From: JAMQKA01 sp031569985
GTDB lineage: Bacteria > Bacteroidota > Rhodothermia > Balneolales > Balneolaceae
DNA length: 64,000 nt
Assembly (NCBI RefSeq): GCF_031569985.1
Contig: NZ_JAMQKA010000023.1
Coordinates: 21,123-85,122 of the forward strand
Reading direction: 5' to 3'
Below, piece after piece: positions 17,559-26,427 of this stretch. The translations under genes were made by a program, and so were the position numbers. Position 1 is the first letter of the stretch; every line of letters starts with the position of its first letter. The notes under the pieces were generated by a model. It was given only the letters and a program-made list of their open reading frames with translations, ran no database searches and was not told the DNA's origin.

Positions 17559-18677
17559 CTAAACCAGTTCCTCTTTTCCTTCCTTGATAAGATCCAGAAA
17601 GTGATCGAAAAGATAGGAGGAATCGTGTGGGCCAGGGGAAGCTTCCGGGTGATATTGTACGGAAAATCCAGGGTAGCTTTTGAAACGGAGGCCTTCGATA
17701 CTATCGTCATTGAGGTTTACATGTGTAACCTCGACCTTGGATTCGTCCAGTGCCTCTTCATCTACTGCGAACCCGTGATTTTGGGTAGTAATTTCGACAT
17801 TCCCGGTCTCCTTGTTAAGTACCGGCTGGTTGGCTCCCCGGTGCCCGACGTACATTTTTTTGACAGGGATTCCTTCTTCGAGCGCCATTAGTTGATGCCC
17901 CAGGCAGATACCAAAGCACGGTTTCTGCGATTCTTTGGCATACCGAACAACATCGAGTGCGTACTGGCTGGTTGCATTGGGATCGCCTGGACCATTGCTG
18001 AAGAAGAATCCATCCGGTTCCCAGGTCTTAATCTCTTCAAGGAAATCTCCTTTTGCTGGGAAAATTCTGAGCGTGCAGCCGCGGTTTACGAGATTATTGA
18101 TGATATTTTGTTTAATACCATAGTCAAAAGCGGCCACTTTATACGGCCCTTCACTGTGAACAGTTTGCGGTTCCTGCCGGGTTACTTCGCTGGCAAGTTC
18201 CAGCCCTTTCATCTGCGGCCAGTTTTTTGCTTTCTGTACTAGCTTTTCTTCATCAAGTTCTTCCGAGGAGATTACAGCGTTCATTACGCCTTTCGTTCGA
18301 ATGTGTCGCACCAGCCGTCGGGTGTCGACGCCACTGATTCCGATGACTTCATTGCGTTCCAGGTATTCCTGCAGGCTGCCGTCGGCCATGGGATTGCTAA
18401 ACTCCCATGAAAATGAACGAACGATAAGCCCGGATATCATTACTTGACGCGCTTCATCGTCACGGCTCATGGTGCCGTAGTTGCCGATGTGGGGGTAGGT
18501 CATCATCATGAGCTGACCATAGTAGCTGGGATCGGTAAAAATTTCTTGATAACCGGTCATACTGGTATTGAAGCAAAGTTCTCCACCAGTGGTACCTTTC
18601 TTGCCGATGGCGTAACCATGTTCTACGGTACCGTCGGAAAGTGCTATGATGGCTTTATCGCGAGGGTAAAGTGACAT
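17559..18677 (-). CDS. carA: Carbamoyl-phosphate synthase small subunit
   Basis: Glutaminase subunit that releases ammonia to CarB. The 372 residues comprise an N-terminal CPSase_sm domain (ALSDGTVEHGYAIG ... GELCFNTSMTGYQEI) and a class I glutamine amidotransferase domain with the nucleophile in CFGICLGHQL and the His/Glu of the triad in QYHPEASPGP. The start is ATG at 18677. It is preceded by a leader of about 230 nt carrying a terminator-like hairpin 44 nt before the start codon and a plausible promoter at 18905. It is followed by carB after 92 bp, so one transcript is expected. Confidence 0.95.
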   Translation of the reverse strand: MSLYPRDKAIIALSDGTVEHGYAIGKKGTTGGELCFNTSMTGYQEIFTDPSYYGQLMMMTYPHIGNYGTMSRDDEARQVMISGLIVRSFSWEFSNPMADGSLQEYLERNEVIGISGVDTRRLVRHIRTKGVMNAVISSEELDEEKLVQKAKNWPQMKGLELASEVTRQEPQTVHSEGPYKVAAFDYGIKQNIINNLVNRGCTLRIFPAKGDFLEEIKTWEPDGFFFSNGPGDPNATSQYALDVVRYAKESQKPCFGICLGHQLMALEEGIPVKKMYVGHRGANQPVLNKETGNVEITTQNHGFAVDEEALDESKVEVTHVNLNDDSIEGLRFKSYPGFSVQYHPEASPGPHDSSYLFDHFLDLIKEGKEELV

Positions 18678-18720
18678 TATTATTTGTGAAGTGTTGTTAT
18701 CGGGTTGCGGTTATTATCTA

Positions 18721-18752
18721 AAAAAATCCGACAACAGAACCTGTGTCGGATT
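18721..18752 (-). promoter_or_regulatory. Terminator-like hairpin in the carA leader (possible attenuator)
   Basis: On the minus strand AATCCGACA pairs with TGTCGGATT across a 10-nt loop and runs into TTTTTTA, the form of an intrinsic terminator. It sits 44 nt upstream of the carA ATG and downstream of both the candidate promoter and a separate terminator that already ends the preceding gene. That position suggests control of carAB by premature termination. The signal sensed is unknown. Confidence 0.5.
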
Positions 18753-18797
18753 GAAAAAAGGGGTGAGGTGTATTGATCAAAAAATTTTTTAAAAATG

Positions 18798-18845
18798 GAA
18801 GCCCAATGCTTCATCAAGCATAACCTTGGTACTGCATCCGGCTTC
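18798..18845 (-). promoter_or_regulatory. Structured segment of the carA leader RNA
   Basis: Between the candidate promoter and the terminator-like hairpin, GAAGCC (from 18845) can pair with GGCTTC (ending 18798), enclosing an inner hairpin ATGCTT-GATG-AAGCAT (18821-18806). It may be the sensing part of an attenuator. I do not recognise a known riboswitch class. Confidence 0.35.
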
Positions 18846-18904
18846 ATTTTATAAAACAAACGCTGATCGTTTTTTAGTGAGTGATTTTCGCGTCCAAAAC
18901 TGGT

Positions 18905-18935
18905 CAAATATATGAACTGCGAATTCGATATTCAA
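18905..18935 (-). promoter_or_regulatory. Candidate Bacteroidetes-type promoter of carAB
   Basis: On the minus strand TATATTTG (18912-18905) matches the Bacteroidetes -7 element TAnnTTTG. A TTG lies about 20 bp further upstream where the -33 TTTG element is expected. It sits about 230 bp before the carA start. Inferred from consensus only. Confidence 0.4.
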
Positions 18936-18954
18936 CGCTATTATGTAAAATTTA

Positions 18955-18988
18955 AAAAGGGCAATACTTTTAGGGGTGTTGCCCTTTT
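18955..18988 (-). terminator. Rho-independent terminator of the small lipoprotein gene
   Basis: AAAAGGGCAA and TTGCCCTTTT form a 10-bp stem with a 14-nt loop, followed on the minus strand by TTTAAATTTT. It lies 21 bp beyond the stop of the lipoprotein gene and separates it from carAB. Confidence 0.75.
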
Positions 18989-19008
18989 AATAGAACACCG
19001 TTTTTTAC

Positions 19009-19479
19009 TTATTCGAAAGTAGTAAAGCCGGTTTTGGCTAATTGTTCCTCATCTGTGCATTCAGGGGTAAAGGAACTGGTGTTGCCATTGTGTTTGGTAT
19101 ACTCAAAGGTCACCGTGCCGCTGGCTACAGGTTGTTTAACGGTTAACGTATTACCGTTGACCGTTACTTCTACATCAATTGTTTTGCTGTCATCAAACGG
19201 GTCGGTAAAGGTATATATGTTACCGTTGATTTCAAGGATATCTTCAACTTCGATAAGGTAGCAATCTTCGCCCTGGTCATACTCATCACCCATATAGTCA
19301 TACGTGGTAACGGAAGTTTCCGTGACATTGATATAGCTGATATCATTCTCTGTTGAATTGAGTTTCCAGAGTCCAACAGCGGTGGACAACTCTGAGTCAG
19401 TCGAATTGTCTTTGCAGGATACCAAAGTTAATACGCATAGCAATCCCACAAAAAGTTTAGTGGAAAATGAGAAATGCAT
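19009..19479 (-). CDS. Small lipoprotein of unknown function
   Basis: 156 residues with a lipoprotein signal: KLFVGLLCVLTLVSC then KDNSTDS. The mature part is acidic and strand-rich, with STAVGLWKLNSTENDISYI, EVTVNGNTLTVKQP and VTFEYTKHNG. This resembles lipocalin-like (beta-barrel) small lipoproteins of Bacteroidetes that start with a GxW motif. Two further cysteines (EDCYLI, PECTDE) may form a disulfide. Its own terminator follows. No function is assigned. Confidence 0.6.
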   Translation of the reverse strand: MHFSFSTKLFVGLLCVLTLVSCKDNSTDSELSTAVGLWKLNSTENDISYINVTETSVTTYDYMGDEYDQGEDCYLIEVEDILEINGNIYTFTDPFDDSKTIDVEVTVNGNTLTVKQPVASGTVTFEYTKHNGNTSSFTPECTDEEQLAKTGFTTFE

Positions 19480-19706
19480 GGTTTTCTCTCTTTCAGAGAA
19501 TTAATTGATAAATGTTAATAGACGTGCAAATGGTGTTATTGCCAATAGTAGATGAGTGATAATATTATGTAGTTTTTACGACACAAGTCAATAACCTTGG
19601 AAAATATTTTTTTACTATAGTTAGAGTCACAAACAAGAGCAGGCACATGCTGGTTAAACACCACGTACTTACGAAAAATTACGCATCAAGAATTTCGCAT
19701 TACTAA

Positions 19707-20600
19707 TTACCACAACAGTTGCTTCATACAGAATACGCTGCCGCCGCTTTTCAGGAATTCTGAGGTGTCCACTTCATGAACGGAGAACCCAGCGTCGTGC
19801 AATTTTTTATTTACGTCGGAGCAGCCCTGTTGAATGATTACATTCTTGCCATCGGGACAGGTGGCATTGCAGGCGAACAGCGCTTTCGCCTCATATTCGC
19901 CAGCCTTGACAACCCGCCCAAAAACAGCGTTTATGAGTTCGAGTCCCTGTTTGGTAAAGGCATCGGGGTAAATTAATACTGTGGTTTCATTGAGCACACA
20001 GAAACAGGTATCCAAGTGGTAAAATGATTCATCCACCAATTCCAGGGTAACAATCGGCAAATCCAGTTTGTCTGCTACCGCCCGGTAGGCATCCAGCGAT
20101 GAACGATAGCCATATCCACCCCAAAGCAAGCGGCGATCGGTATGCCAGATAGCATCACCACAACCTTCAAAATCCTGGATATGCTCCTCGTCCAGGAAAT
20201 GAACAACGTAACCGTGCTGCCTGTACCATTGCTCTATATAGGGGACCTCCTTTTTACGCTCATCCGCATGCATGATACTCATAATTACATGCTTCTTAAC
20301 ACCGTCAAAAGCCGGCAAGCTTTGATTTGCGCAAAACACCATATCGGGCAGTCCCTCCTGTCCCTCCAGCTGGTGGACAGTTAGACCGATCTGCTCAAAG
20401 GTGAAATAGATTTTATCCCACTGACTTTGCGCTTTTAATTTATCCACTTTTCCCACATTGTCAGCCATATGTGGGTTAATCACGTAATCCACCGAAAAGT
20501 AGGTTGGCTCTACCATTAACACCTGTTTTGGTTGTGGCATTGTCGGGAGATCATAAATAGAAAAATCCAGTTGTTCGGCTGATTCTATGATTTGTGCCAT
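19707..20600 (-). CDS. Amidinotransferase / dimethylarginine hydrolase-like enzyme
   Basis: Guanidine-modifying enzyme of the pentein fold (amidinotransferase, DDAH, arginine deiminase superfamily). 297 residues from the ATG at 20600 (MAQIIESAEQ); the frame opens 33 codons earlier across repeats. Catalytic positions are visible: DMVFCANQSL near the N-terminal substrate site, FEGCGDAIW, the histidine in YHLDTCFCVL, and the C-terminal nucleophile in GGSVFCMKQLLW. The cysteine near the C-terminus fits dimethylargininase or N-dimethylarginine dimethylaminohydrolase relatives. The substrate is uncertain. Monocistronic; degenerate heptamer repeats lie upstream at 20637-20720. Confidence 0.8.
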   Translation of the reverse strand: MAQIIESAEQLDFSIYDLPTMPQPKQVLMVEPTYFSVDYVINPHMADNVGKVDKLKAQSQWDKIYFTFEQIGLTVHQLEGQEGLPDMVFCANQSLPAFDGVKKHVIMSIMHADERKKEVPYIEQWYRQHGYVVHFLDEEHIQDFEGCGDAIWHTDRRLLWGGYGYRSSLDAYRAVADKLDLPIVTLELVDESFYHLDTCFCVLNETTVLIYPDAFTKQGLELINAVFGRVVKAGEYEAKALFACNATCPDGKNVIIQQGCSDVNKKLHDAGFSVHEVDTSEFLKSGGSVFCMKQLLW

Positions 20601-20881
20601 GGAATGTGTGAGTCTGAAATGCGGGTTTCCAGTCGTTATGTGTTGAAAGTTAACGGTTGAAGGTTGTGGCCGCCAGCATCCAAAACGGGATCTGTCCATT
20701 TAACTTGTAACCTTTAACACCTTTCTAAAAAGATAACAAATTGAAGGGTAGAATAAATCAAATAGGGCGTGCCCGATTCTTTTACAAAAAATATTTTTCA
20801 TTTCCCTTTTTAAAAGGCATACTTAAAAAACTGAAGGCGTTGATATAGTTTGAATGAATCAAAAATTCATTTACTGAATGT

Positions 20882-21802
20882 ATGCTGCTTAATCCTGAAC
20901 TGCTTTCCCAGTTGGCTCCCCTGGAGTTGCGGGCACGAAAAATTGTTGAGGGATTTATTTCCGGCCTCCACAAAAGTCCCTATTACGGGTTTAGTGTAGA
21001 ATTTGCAGAGCACCGGCCCTACAATTTTGGTGATGATCTGAAGCATGTAGACTGGAAAGTGTACGCCAAGACAGAGCGCTTCTACGTAAAGCGGTATGAG
21101 GAGGAAACCAATTTGCGCGCCTACCTGCTGCTTGATACCAGCAGTTCCATGTATTTTAAGCACTTTGCAGAGTGGACAAAGTTACGCTATGGCATCAATT
21201 TTGGAGCGGCACTGCTTTACCTGATGCACCGTCAGCGTGATGCCACGGGACTCATCCCATTCAGCGATAAAATTGAGAGCTTTATCCCTGCGAAGTCATC
21301 TTATTCTCATCTCCGCCTGATATTCCAAGAGTTGGAAAAGCGGCTGAAGGAGGAAGAACAGGGGCCCGGTGACCGAAAGAAAACAGGCTCGGCGCAAGTG
21401 ATCCATGAAGTGGCTGAGCGCCTGAATCATCGCAGTCTGGTGGTCATAGTTACTGATCTTTTTGAAAATGTGGATAAGCACGAGCAGTTGATTTCAGCAC
21501 TGAAGCACTTGAGGCATCGAAAACACGAGGTGCTCCTTTTTAATGTGATGGAGCAAAAAAGCGAACGCGAACTGGATTTTCCGGATCGCCGATACCGCCT
21601 TGAGGATATGGAAACGGGAACCGAGATGGAGGTGTTGCCGGCGCAGGTCAGAGAAGATTATAAAAAGAAGGTGGCCGAGTATACCCATCGCTTTAAAATG
21701 GCATGCAGCGAATTCCAAATTGATTTTGAGGAGGTTGATACCCAAAGCTCGTTCGACCTTGCCTTGCTGGCATATCTGAATAAAAGAAAAAATCTAGGTT
21801 AA
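20882..21802 (+). CDS. DUF58 (von Willebrand A-like) protein
   Basis: 306-residue cytoplasmic protein of the DUF58 family. The N-terminal signature is present (LELRARKIVEGFISGLHKSP, then FAEHRPYNFGDDLKHVDWKVYAKTE in pieces), followed by a vWA-like fold with LLDTSSSM (MIDAS-type DxSxS) near residue 88. Such proteins usually sit next to a MoxR AAA ATPase and membrane vWA proteins; none is adjacent here, so the partner must lie elsewhere. The start is the ATG at 20882; no ribosome binding site is evident. Confidence 0.85.
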   Translation: MLLNPELLSQLAPLELRARKIVEGFISGLHKSPYYGFSVEFAEHRPYNFGDDLKHVDWKVYAKTERFYVKRYEEETNLRAYLLLDTSSSMYFKHFAEWTKLRYGINFGAALLYLMHRQRDATGLIPFSDKIESFIPAKSSYSHLRLIFQELEKRLKEEEQGPGDRKKTGSAQVIHEVAERLNHRSLVVIVTDLFENVDKHEQLISALKHLRHRKHEVLLFNVMEQKSERELDFPDRRYRLEDMETGTEMEVLPAQVREDYKKKVAEYTHRFKMACSEFQIDFEEVDTQSSFDLALLAYLNKRKNLG

Positions 21803-21872
21803 ATGAGTAATAAATAAAGAGAGAGAACGGATAATTGGTAAACCTGGCGATCTAAGAATAACTACGGGCAGT

Positions 21873-23024
21873 ATGAGAAGGACATTGGTTTTGCTTATTG
21901 TTTTGACGCTTTTTGTATGCCTGCAATTACCTGCACAACCCACGGACTTTGGGAAGGTAGACAGTTTAGTAGGCTCATATGCAGATCAGGAACTGTTCAG
22001 CGGCGCCGTTTTGGTAGCCCGTGACGGAGAGGTTTATAGCAACGGCTACGGTATGGCAAATCGGTCGTGGAGTATTTCCAACTCTGCCGACACTCGCTTC
22101 CAGGTTGCCTCACTGACAAAATCGTTCACCGCTATCCTGGTTCTGCAGCTTGTTGATCAGGGTAGTATTTCGTTGAATGATCCCTTGTCAATGTATTTGC
22201 CCGACTATCCTGCGCAATATGCTGCCGACGTAACGGTCCGTCACTTGTTGAGCCATACCTCCGGTATTCCCAGTTATACCAACTTCGAAAGCTGGCCGGA
22301 TACCACCAGCAGGGTCGACGTACGACCCGCCAATTTTGTAAATGTTATTGCACAGCGGGAGCTCCTGTTTCCACCCGGCACCGACTTCAGTTATAGTAAT
22401 TCCAACTATTTTTTACTGGGCATAATTATTGAAAAGATAACCGGTATGTCATACGGCCGTGTATTGCAGGATCGCATATTAGAACCGGCACAGATGGAAA
22501 ATACCGGCTACCAGTTCAACCGGATGGTGGTTGAGCGAATGGCCGAAGGATATGAGCGACTTTCCAACGGGTTTTATGAGAAAGCACCGTTTCAAAGCCC
22601 CTCTACCGCCTACGCTGCAGGTGGTATTTATTCTGTGGTAAATGATCTTTATCGGTGGGTGCAGTTGCTGTATGCTGACAAGCTGCTACCAGAAGATATT
22701 CGGAATGAGATGATGACCCCAGGAGACGGGAATTACGGGTACGGATGGGTCGTCGGTGGTGCATACCCGGATGAAGTGACAGATTTTTTTAAGGCACCCT
22801 TCACTTTTAGCAGTAATCCCCAACCCAATGAGCAATCCTACCGGCTTGTATGGCACTGGGGATCCAATCCCGGGTTTAACTCACTACTTGTCCGGGTGCC
22901 CGGGCCACAGTGGACGATCATCATCCTGGAAAACCAACACCTGATGGGGGATCCCGAAGGCACAAAAATTTATGATATCGCCGGTGAGATCTTTGAGCTA
23001 CTTGCGCGACAGAGTGCAAGCTAG
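21873..23024 (+). CDS. Secreted serine hydrolase, class C beta-lactamase/DD-peptidase fold
   Basis: 383 residues with an N-terminal signal peptide (TLVLLIVLTLFVCLQLPAQ). The active-site motifs of the penicillin-binding/beta-lactamase family are visible: SLTK (SxxK, near residue 80), YSN in FSYSNSNYFLLG, and a C-terminal HWGSNPG in place of KTG. Likely a periplasmic peptidase or esterase rather than a resistance enzyme; the substrate is unknown. It is separated from the following SDR gene by a hairpin-forming repeat (23034-23098) that may terminate both converging transcripts. Confidence 0.85.
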   Translation: MRRTLVLLIVLTLFVCLQLPAQPTDFGKVDSLVGSYADQELFSGAVLVARDGEVYSNGYGMANRSWSISNSADTRFQVASLTKSFTAILVLQLVDQGSISLNDPLSMYLPDYPAQYAADVTVRHLLSHTSGIPSYTNFESWPDTTSRVDVRPANFVNVIAQRELLFPPGTDFSYSNSNYFLLGIIIEKITGMSYGRVLQDRILEPAQMENTGYQFNRMVVERMAEGYERLSNGFYEKAPFQSPSTAYAAGGIYSVVNDLYRWVQLLYADKLLPEDIRNEMMTPGDGNYGYGWVVGGAYPDEVTDFFKAPFTFSSNPQPNEQSYRLVWHWGSNPGFNSLLVRVPGPQWTIIILENQHLMGDPEGTKIYDIAGEIFELLARQSAS

Positions 23025-23033
23025 AAGTGTAAT

Positions 23034-23098
23034 ACATGATGCGTAATGCGTCATCCGTGAGTAGAAATTTTACGTATTACGCATCACTCATCACGGAT
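23034..23098. repeat. ATGCGTAATGCGT-type inverted repeat
   Basis: GATGCGTAATGCGTCATCCG and, 14 bp later, TATTACGCATCACTCATCACGG-like sequence form a long imperfect hairpin between two converging genes. Related tracts occur at 31126-31203 and 62310-62380. Confidence 0.5.
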
Positions 23099-23100
23099 TA

Positions 23101-23895
23101 TTATGTAACTTCGGAATTCTTCAACACCTTATTAAGCAACGAAGGGAAAAATCGTTTCAAATAGATCCCCATCAGCTCAAATCCACCGATATAAATCTCC
23201 TCTTTTCCCTTCAGGACTTTTGGAAGAAGTTTTTGGGTAAATGTGTCTGGCTCCATTCCCTTTTCCTGTCCCTTTCCCATCTTGCCGTGGCGCGACCCGT
23301 CGCCTTCCAGGGCGTTTAGCGTAACATCAGTTTTTATGTATCCCGGGCACACCAGTGAGACATCAATATTGTGTTCGTAAACCTCTTGCCGCAGGCAGTC
23401 GAACCAGCCGTGCAATGCGTGTTTTGAAGCTGCATACGAGGAGCGGAGTCGCGTACCAAACTTCCCCATGACACTGCTGGTAACGATGATATGTCCTGAG
23501 TTGCGGTCAATCATCGATGGAAGTATCGCCTTGGTAAGTGCCACTGTTCCGAAGAAGTTGACCTCCATCACCTTGCGAACTACATCCATACTGGTATCCA
23601 TAACCAAAGAGCGCTGGCTGATCCCGCCATTGTTAAAGAGGTAGTCGATATGTCCAAACGCAGCCAGGGCCTCTTCCGTTTTACCGGGCAGTGATTCCGA
23701 CTCAGCCAGGTCGAGCGAGATAATCTGAATATCCGAGCGGTTACCCTCACACTGCTCTTTTACCTCTTCCAGGGCTTCCCGGCGCCGCGATGAGATAATC
23801 AGCTTGGCCCCTCGTTTGCTCAGAGCGTAGGTCAACGCTTCTCCAATGCCGGATGAAGCACCGGTGATCCAGACAACTTTATCTTTAAAAGACAT
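23101..23895 (-). CDS. Short-chain dehydrogenase/reductase
   Basis: Classical SDR of 264 residues from the ATG at 23895 (MSFKDKVVWITGASSGIGEA); the 19 codons upstream are unlike the family. The cofactor motif TGASSGIG, the NNGG element, and the catalytic Ser...Tyr-x3-Lys (VTSSVMG ... SYAASKHA) are all present. A basic residue after strand two (SSRRREAL) favours NADP. The C-terminus (FELMGIYLKRFFPSLLNKVL) is hydrophobic and may associate with membranes, as in DHRS7B-like SDRs. The substrate is unknown. Confidence 0.85.
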   Translation of the reverse strand: MSFKDKVVWITGASSGIGEALTYALSKRGAKLIISSRRREALEEVKEQCEGNRSDIQIISLDLAESESLPGKTEEALAAFGHIDYLFNNGGISQRSLVMDTSMDVVRKVMEVNFFGTVALTKAILPSMIDRNSGHIIVTSSVMGKFGTRLRSSYAASKHALHGWFDCLRQEVYEHNIDVSLVCPGYIKTDVTLNALEGDGSRHGKMGKGQEKGMEPDTFTQKLLPKVLKGKEEIYIGGFELMGIYLKRFFPSLLNKVLKNSEVT

Positions 23896-24038
23896 AATAC
23901 TTGACGGGTTTAGGTGATGATGGCGGCTTTCAATGGCTTGATGATAAGACAAACAGCGGTTAATCTCGACAAGTGAATCGGTATTTTTCCTGTGTCAAAG
24001 CCCTGTTTTCTAAGTAGTTTTTTGTATTTTTTGCCTGA

Positions 24039-24761
24039 ATGTTAACGAACAGTGGTACAGTGGCACACAAGCACACCATATTACTAGTTGAGGATGAAAA
24101 AGAACCGGCCGAAATGTTAGCTAATTTCCTGGAGATGAACGATTATGAAGTATTGGTCGCACATGAAGGAAACGAAGCCCTCGAGCTTATTGACCAGCGG
24201 GCCAGTGAAATCCATATTGCTGTACTCGATATTATGGTTCCCAATGTGAACGGAAAGGAGATCTGCCGACGTATCAGAAAGCACCCGGTCTTGAACGATA
24301 TTCCCGTCATCTTTTTGACTGCCAAAGACAAGGAAAAGGATGAGATTGAAGGTCTAGAGCTCGGGGCCGATGATTACATCTCCAAGCCGGCCAGCCTGGA
24401 TCTCGTGAAAACCCATGTTGAAACGCTTCTGAGGCGGCAGAATCCGCAAAAAGCCAACTGGCTGCAGTACGGCAATACCTATCTTGACGTAGATGCCAAG
24501 GAGTTGTATGTAGATGATGAAAAGGTGGAGCTAACCTCAACCGAATACACCCTGATTCAGCTGTTTTACCAGAATCCCAAGCGGGTGTACAGCCGACAGG
24601 AGATTCTGGAGCATATTACGGAAGATGATCATTTTGTCTTCGACCGCACCGTGGATGTGCATGTGAAAAACCTGCGCCTCAAGATGGGGGATGCCGGGCA
24701 GATTGTAAAAACCTATCGGGGCATTGGCTACGGCCTGAATCGGGACCTTGTGGGTGTGTAG
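24039..24761 (+). CDS. OmpR/PhoB-family response regulator
   Basis: 240 residues: receiver domain (residues 12-130) with the acidic pair ED at 18-19, phospho-acceptor Asp64 in AVLDIMVPN, the Thr in FLTAKD and the Lys in ISKPAS; then a winged-helix DNA-binding domain (150-235) ending in VHVKNLRLKMGD and TYRGIGYGL. Almost surely partnered by the histidine kinase 270 bp downstream. The gap between them holds a repeat element, so the pair may be separately transcribed. Regulon unknown. Confidence 0.92.
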   Translation: MLTNSGTVAHKHTILLVEDEKEPAEMLANFLEMNDYEVLVAHEGNEALELIDQRASEIHIAVLDIMVPNVNGKEICRRIRKHPVLNDIPVIFLTAKDKEKDEIEGLELGADDYISKPASLDLVKTHVETLLRRQNPQKANWLQYGNTYLDVDAKELYVDDEKVELTSTEYTLIQLFYQNPKRVYSRQEILEHITEDDHFVFDRTVDVHVKNLRLKMGDAGQIVKTYRGIGYGLNRDLVGV

Positions 24762-24809
24762 ATAATCGATTATAAACAAATTACGCCTTTAGGGGGTAAC
24801 AACTTCTAT

Positions 24810-24921
24810 GTCATCCTGAACTTGTTTCAGGATCTGGTAAGGTTTGGGTATTGATCATTAACCCTCAATCGTATCAACGCTACGATTCCCCGCGAGATCC
24901 TGCATCGGGGTGCAGGATGAC
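24810..24921. repeat. Intergenic inverted-repeat element GTCATCCTGAACTTG...
   Basis: It begins GTCATCCTGAACTTGTTTCA (then GGATCT) and ends GATCCTGCATCGGGGTGCAG (then GATGAC), so the outer ends are complementary. This kind of GTCATCCTGA/AGGATGAC element is widespread between genes in many bacteria. It sits between the response regulator and the kinase. Confidence 0.6.
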
Positions 24922-25032
24922 TGAGAGACATTTCTTAACCCTCAACGGGTTATACAAATAATCAAGGAATAGTGTAATATTACAGTAATATGTATCATTG
25001 TGATTTGATAACTGTCATTTGAGATTTAACAG

Positions 25033-26427
25033 ATGAGTATACGCTCCAAACTGGCCTGGACTTTTATTCTGCTACTGATATTCGGCATAACGGCCATCAG
25101 CAGTTATTCCATTCTTTTTATCAGGAATTATATGCTGGAAGAAGGAGTGGATCAGATCAACAAGGATACCCAGTGGCTGGTGGTGACTATCGAAAACCTT
25201 TCGGCGGGCTCAGGATTCGAGCAGGCCTTCCGTGAAGCAGCAGAGACTTCGGGCTACCAGTTGGCACTTTACGATCGCGATGGGGTACTGTTCGCCTCTT
25301 ATCCGGATACTGGGCTTACCGATCTTTCCCAATACCTGCGACATGATCTCCAGAAGACGCTTGAGGCCCGCAACAAGATCCCATTGGTGCAAAATGAGTC
25401 TGAAAATCCCAAGCTGATCAGCTACGCCTATCTCCCCGAGAGCAATAACGCGGCGCAGTACATTCGGGTCAGCCAGTTCAAGGACCAGATCTATGCCCCG
25501 ATCAAGACCATTCGCTGGATTATTTATTACGGGATGTTCATATCGATTGCGCTCGTCATTATCGTCAGCATCTGGATATCCCGCTACCTGACAAAACCGA
25601 TCACACAGATCAAAAACGTGGCCCATGAAATTGCCGGCGGTGATGTGGATCGCCAGATTAACCTGAACAGGAAGGATGAATTTGGCGATATGGCTGAATC
25701 GCTCAACCAGATGGCCTCGAAACTGCGGGAGGATACCAAGAAGATCAGGAAGTCGGCTATCAAGCAGCAGCAGTTTTTTGCTGATATTACCCATGAAATT
25801 CGCAATCCACTGCATACGATATCGGGTGCGCTGGAGCTGTTGGAGATGGATACCTTGCCGGAGGATCAGCGCAAAAAATACCTGAAGAATGCACAAAAGC
25901 AGACGGAGCGTATCGGTCGCCTGTTCAAAGACCTGGTGACGCTGCAGCGCTATGATTCAGACGAATACTTTATTGAGGAGAAGACATTCGACCTGGCAGA
26001 AATCGGTCAGCATATCCATGAGCTGTATGATGACAAGGCGGAAGAAAAGTCGGTGGACCTGCAGGTCGATACCCACTCCTGCAAAGTACTCGGCGATCCC
26101 GGTAAGATAGAGCAGGTGGTGGACAATCTTGTCTCCAACGCCATTAAGTATACCAACGAAGGATCAGTTACTCTGCATTATGATGCAAAAAATGGAGAAG
26201 TAAAAGTACAGGTGCAGGACACCGGCATCGGCATCTCCCAGGAACATCTGGATCGCCTGTTTGATCGCTTTTACCGCACCGATAAAGCCCGCTCGCGCGA
26301 CAAAGGGGGTACGGGACTTGGACTTGCCGTGGTCAAAAGCATCCTGAGCGCCCACGGCCGTGAGATCCATGTGGACAGTACGGTGGAGAAAGGATCAACG
26401 TTCTGGTTTACCTTGCCTGCTAAATGA
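25033..26427 (+). CDS. Membrane sensor histidine kinase
   Basis: 464 residues: a first membrane helix (AWTFILLLIFGITAISSYSI), a periplasmic sensor of about 130 residues, a second helix (YGMFISIALVIIVSIWIS), HAMP (YLTKPITQIKNVAHEIAGGD), a HisKA domain with the phospho-acceptor in DITHEIRNPLHT, and an HATPase with N box (DNLVSNAIKYT), G1 (DTGIGIS), F box and G2 (GGTGLGLAVV). It is a complete, apparently functional kinase, presumably for the adjacent OmpR-type regulator. The sensor region has no recognised domain. Confidence 0.92.
   Translation: MSIRSKLAWTFILLLIFGITAISSYSILFIRNYMLEEGVDQINKDTQWLVVTIENLSAGSGFEQAFREAAETSGYQLALYDRDGVLFASYPDTGLTDLSQYLRHDLQKTLEARNKIPLVQNESENPKLISYAYLPESNNAAQYIRVSQFKDQIYAPIKTIRWIIYYGMFISIALVIIVSIWISRYLTKPITQIKNVAHEIAGGDVDRQINLNRKDEFGDMAESLNQMASKLREDTKKIRKSAIKQQQFFADITHEIRNPLHTISGALELLEMDTLPEDQRKKYLKNAQKQTERIGRLFKDLVTLQRYDSDEYFIEEKTFDLAEIGQHIHELYDDKAEEKSVDLQVDTHSCKVLGDPGKIEQVVDNLVSNAIKYTNEGSVTLHYDAKNGEVKVQVQDTGIGISQEHLDRLFDRFYRTDKARSRDKGGTGLGLAVVKSILSAHGREIHVDSTVEKGSTFWFTLPAK

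Noticed and set aside
18680..18907. 75-residue frame in the carA leader, considered as a leader peptide
   Set aside because: It has no ribosome binding site, no run of regulatory codons and it passes straight through the terminator hairpin; the RNA structure explains the region better.
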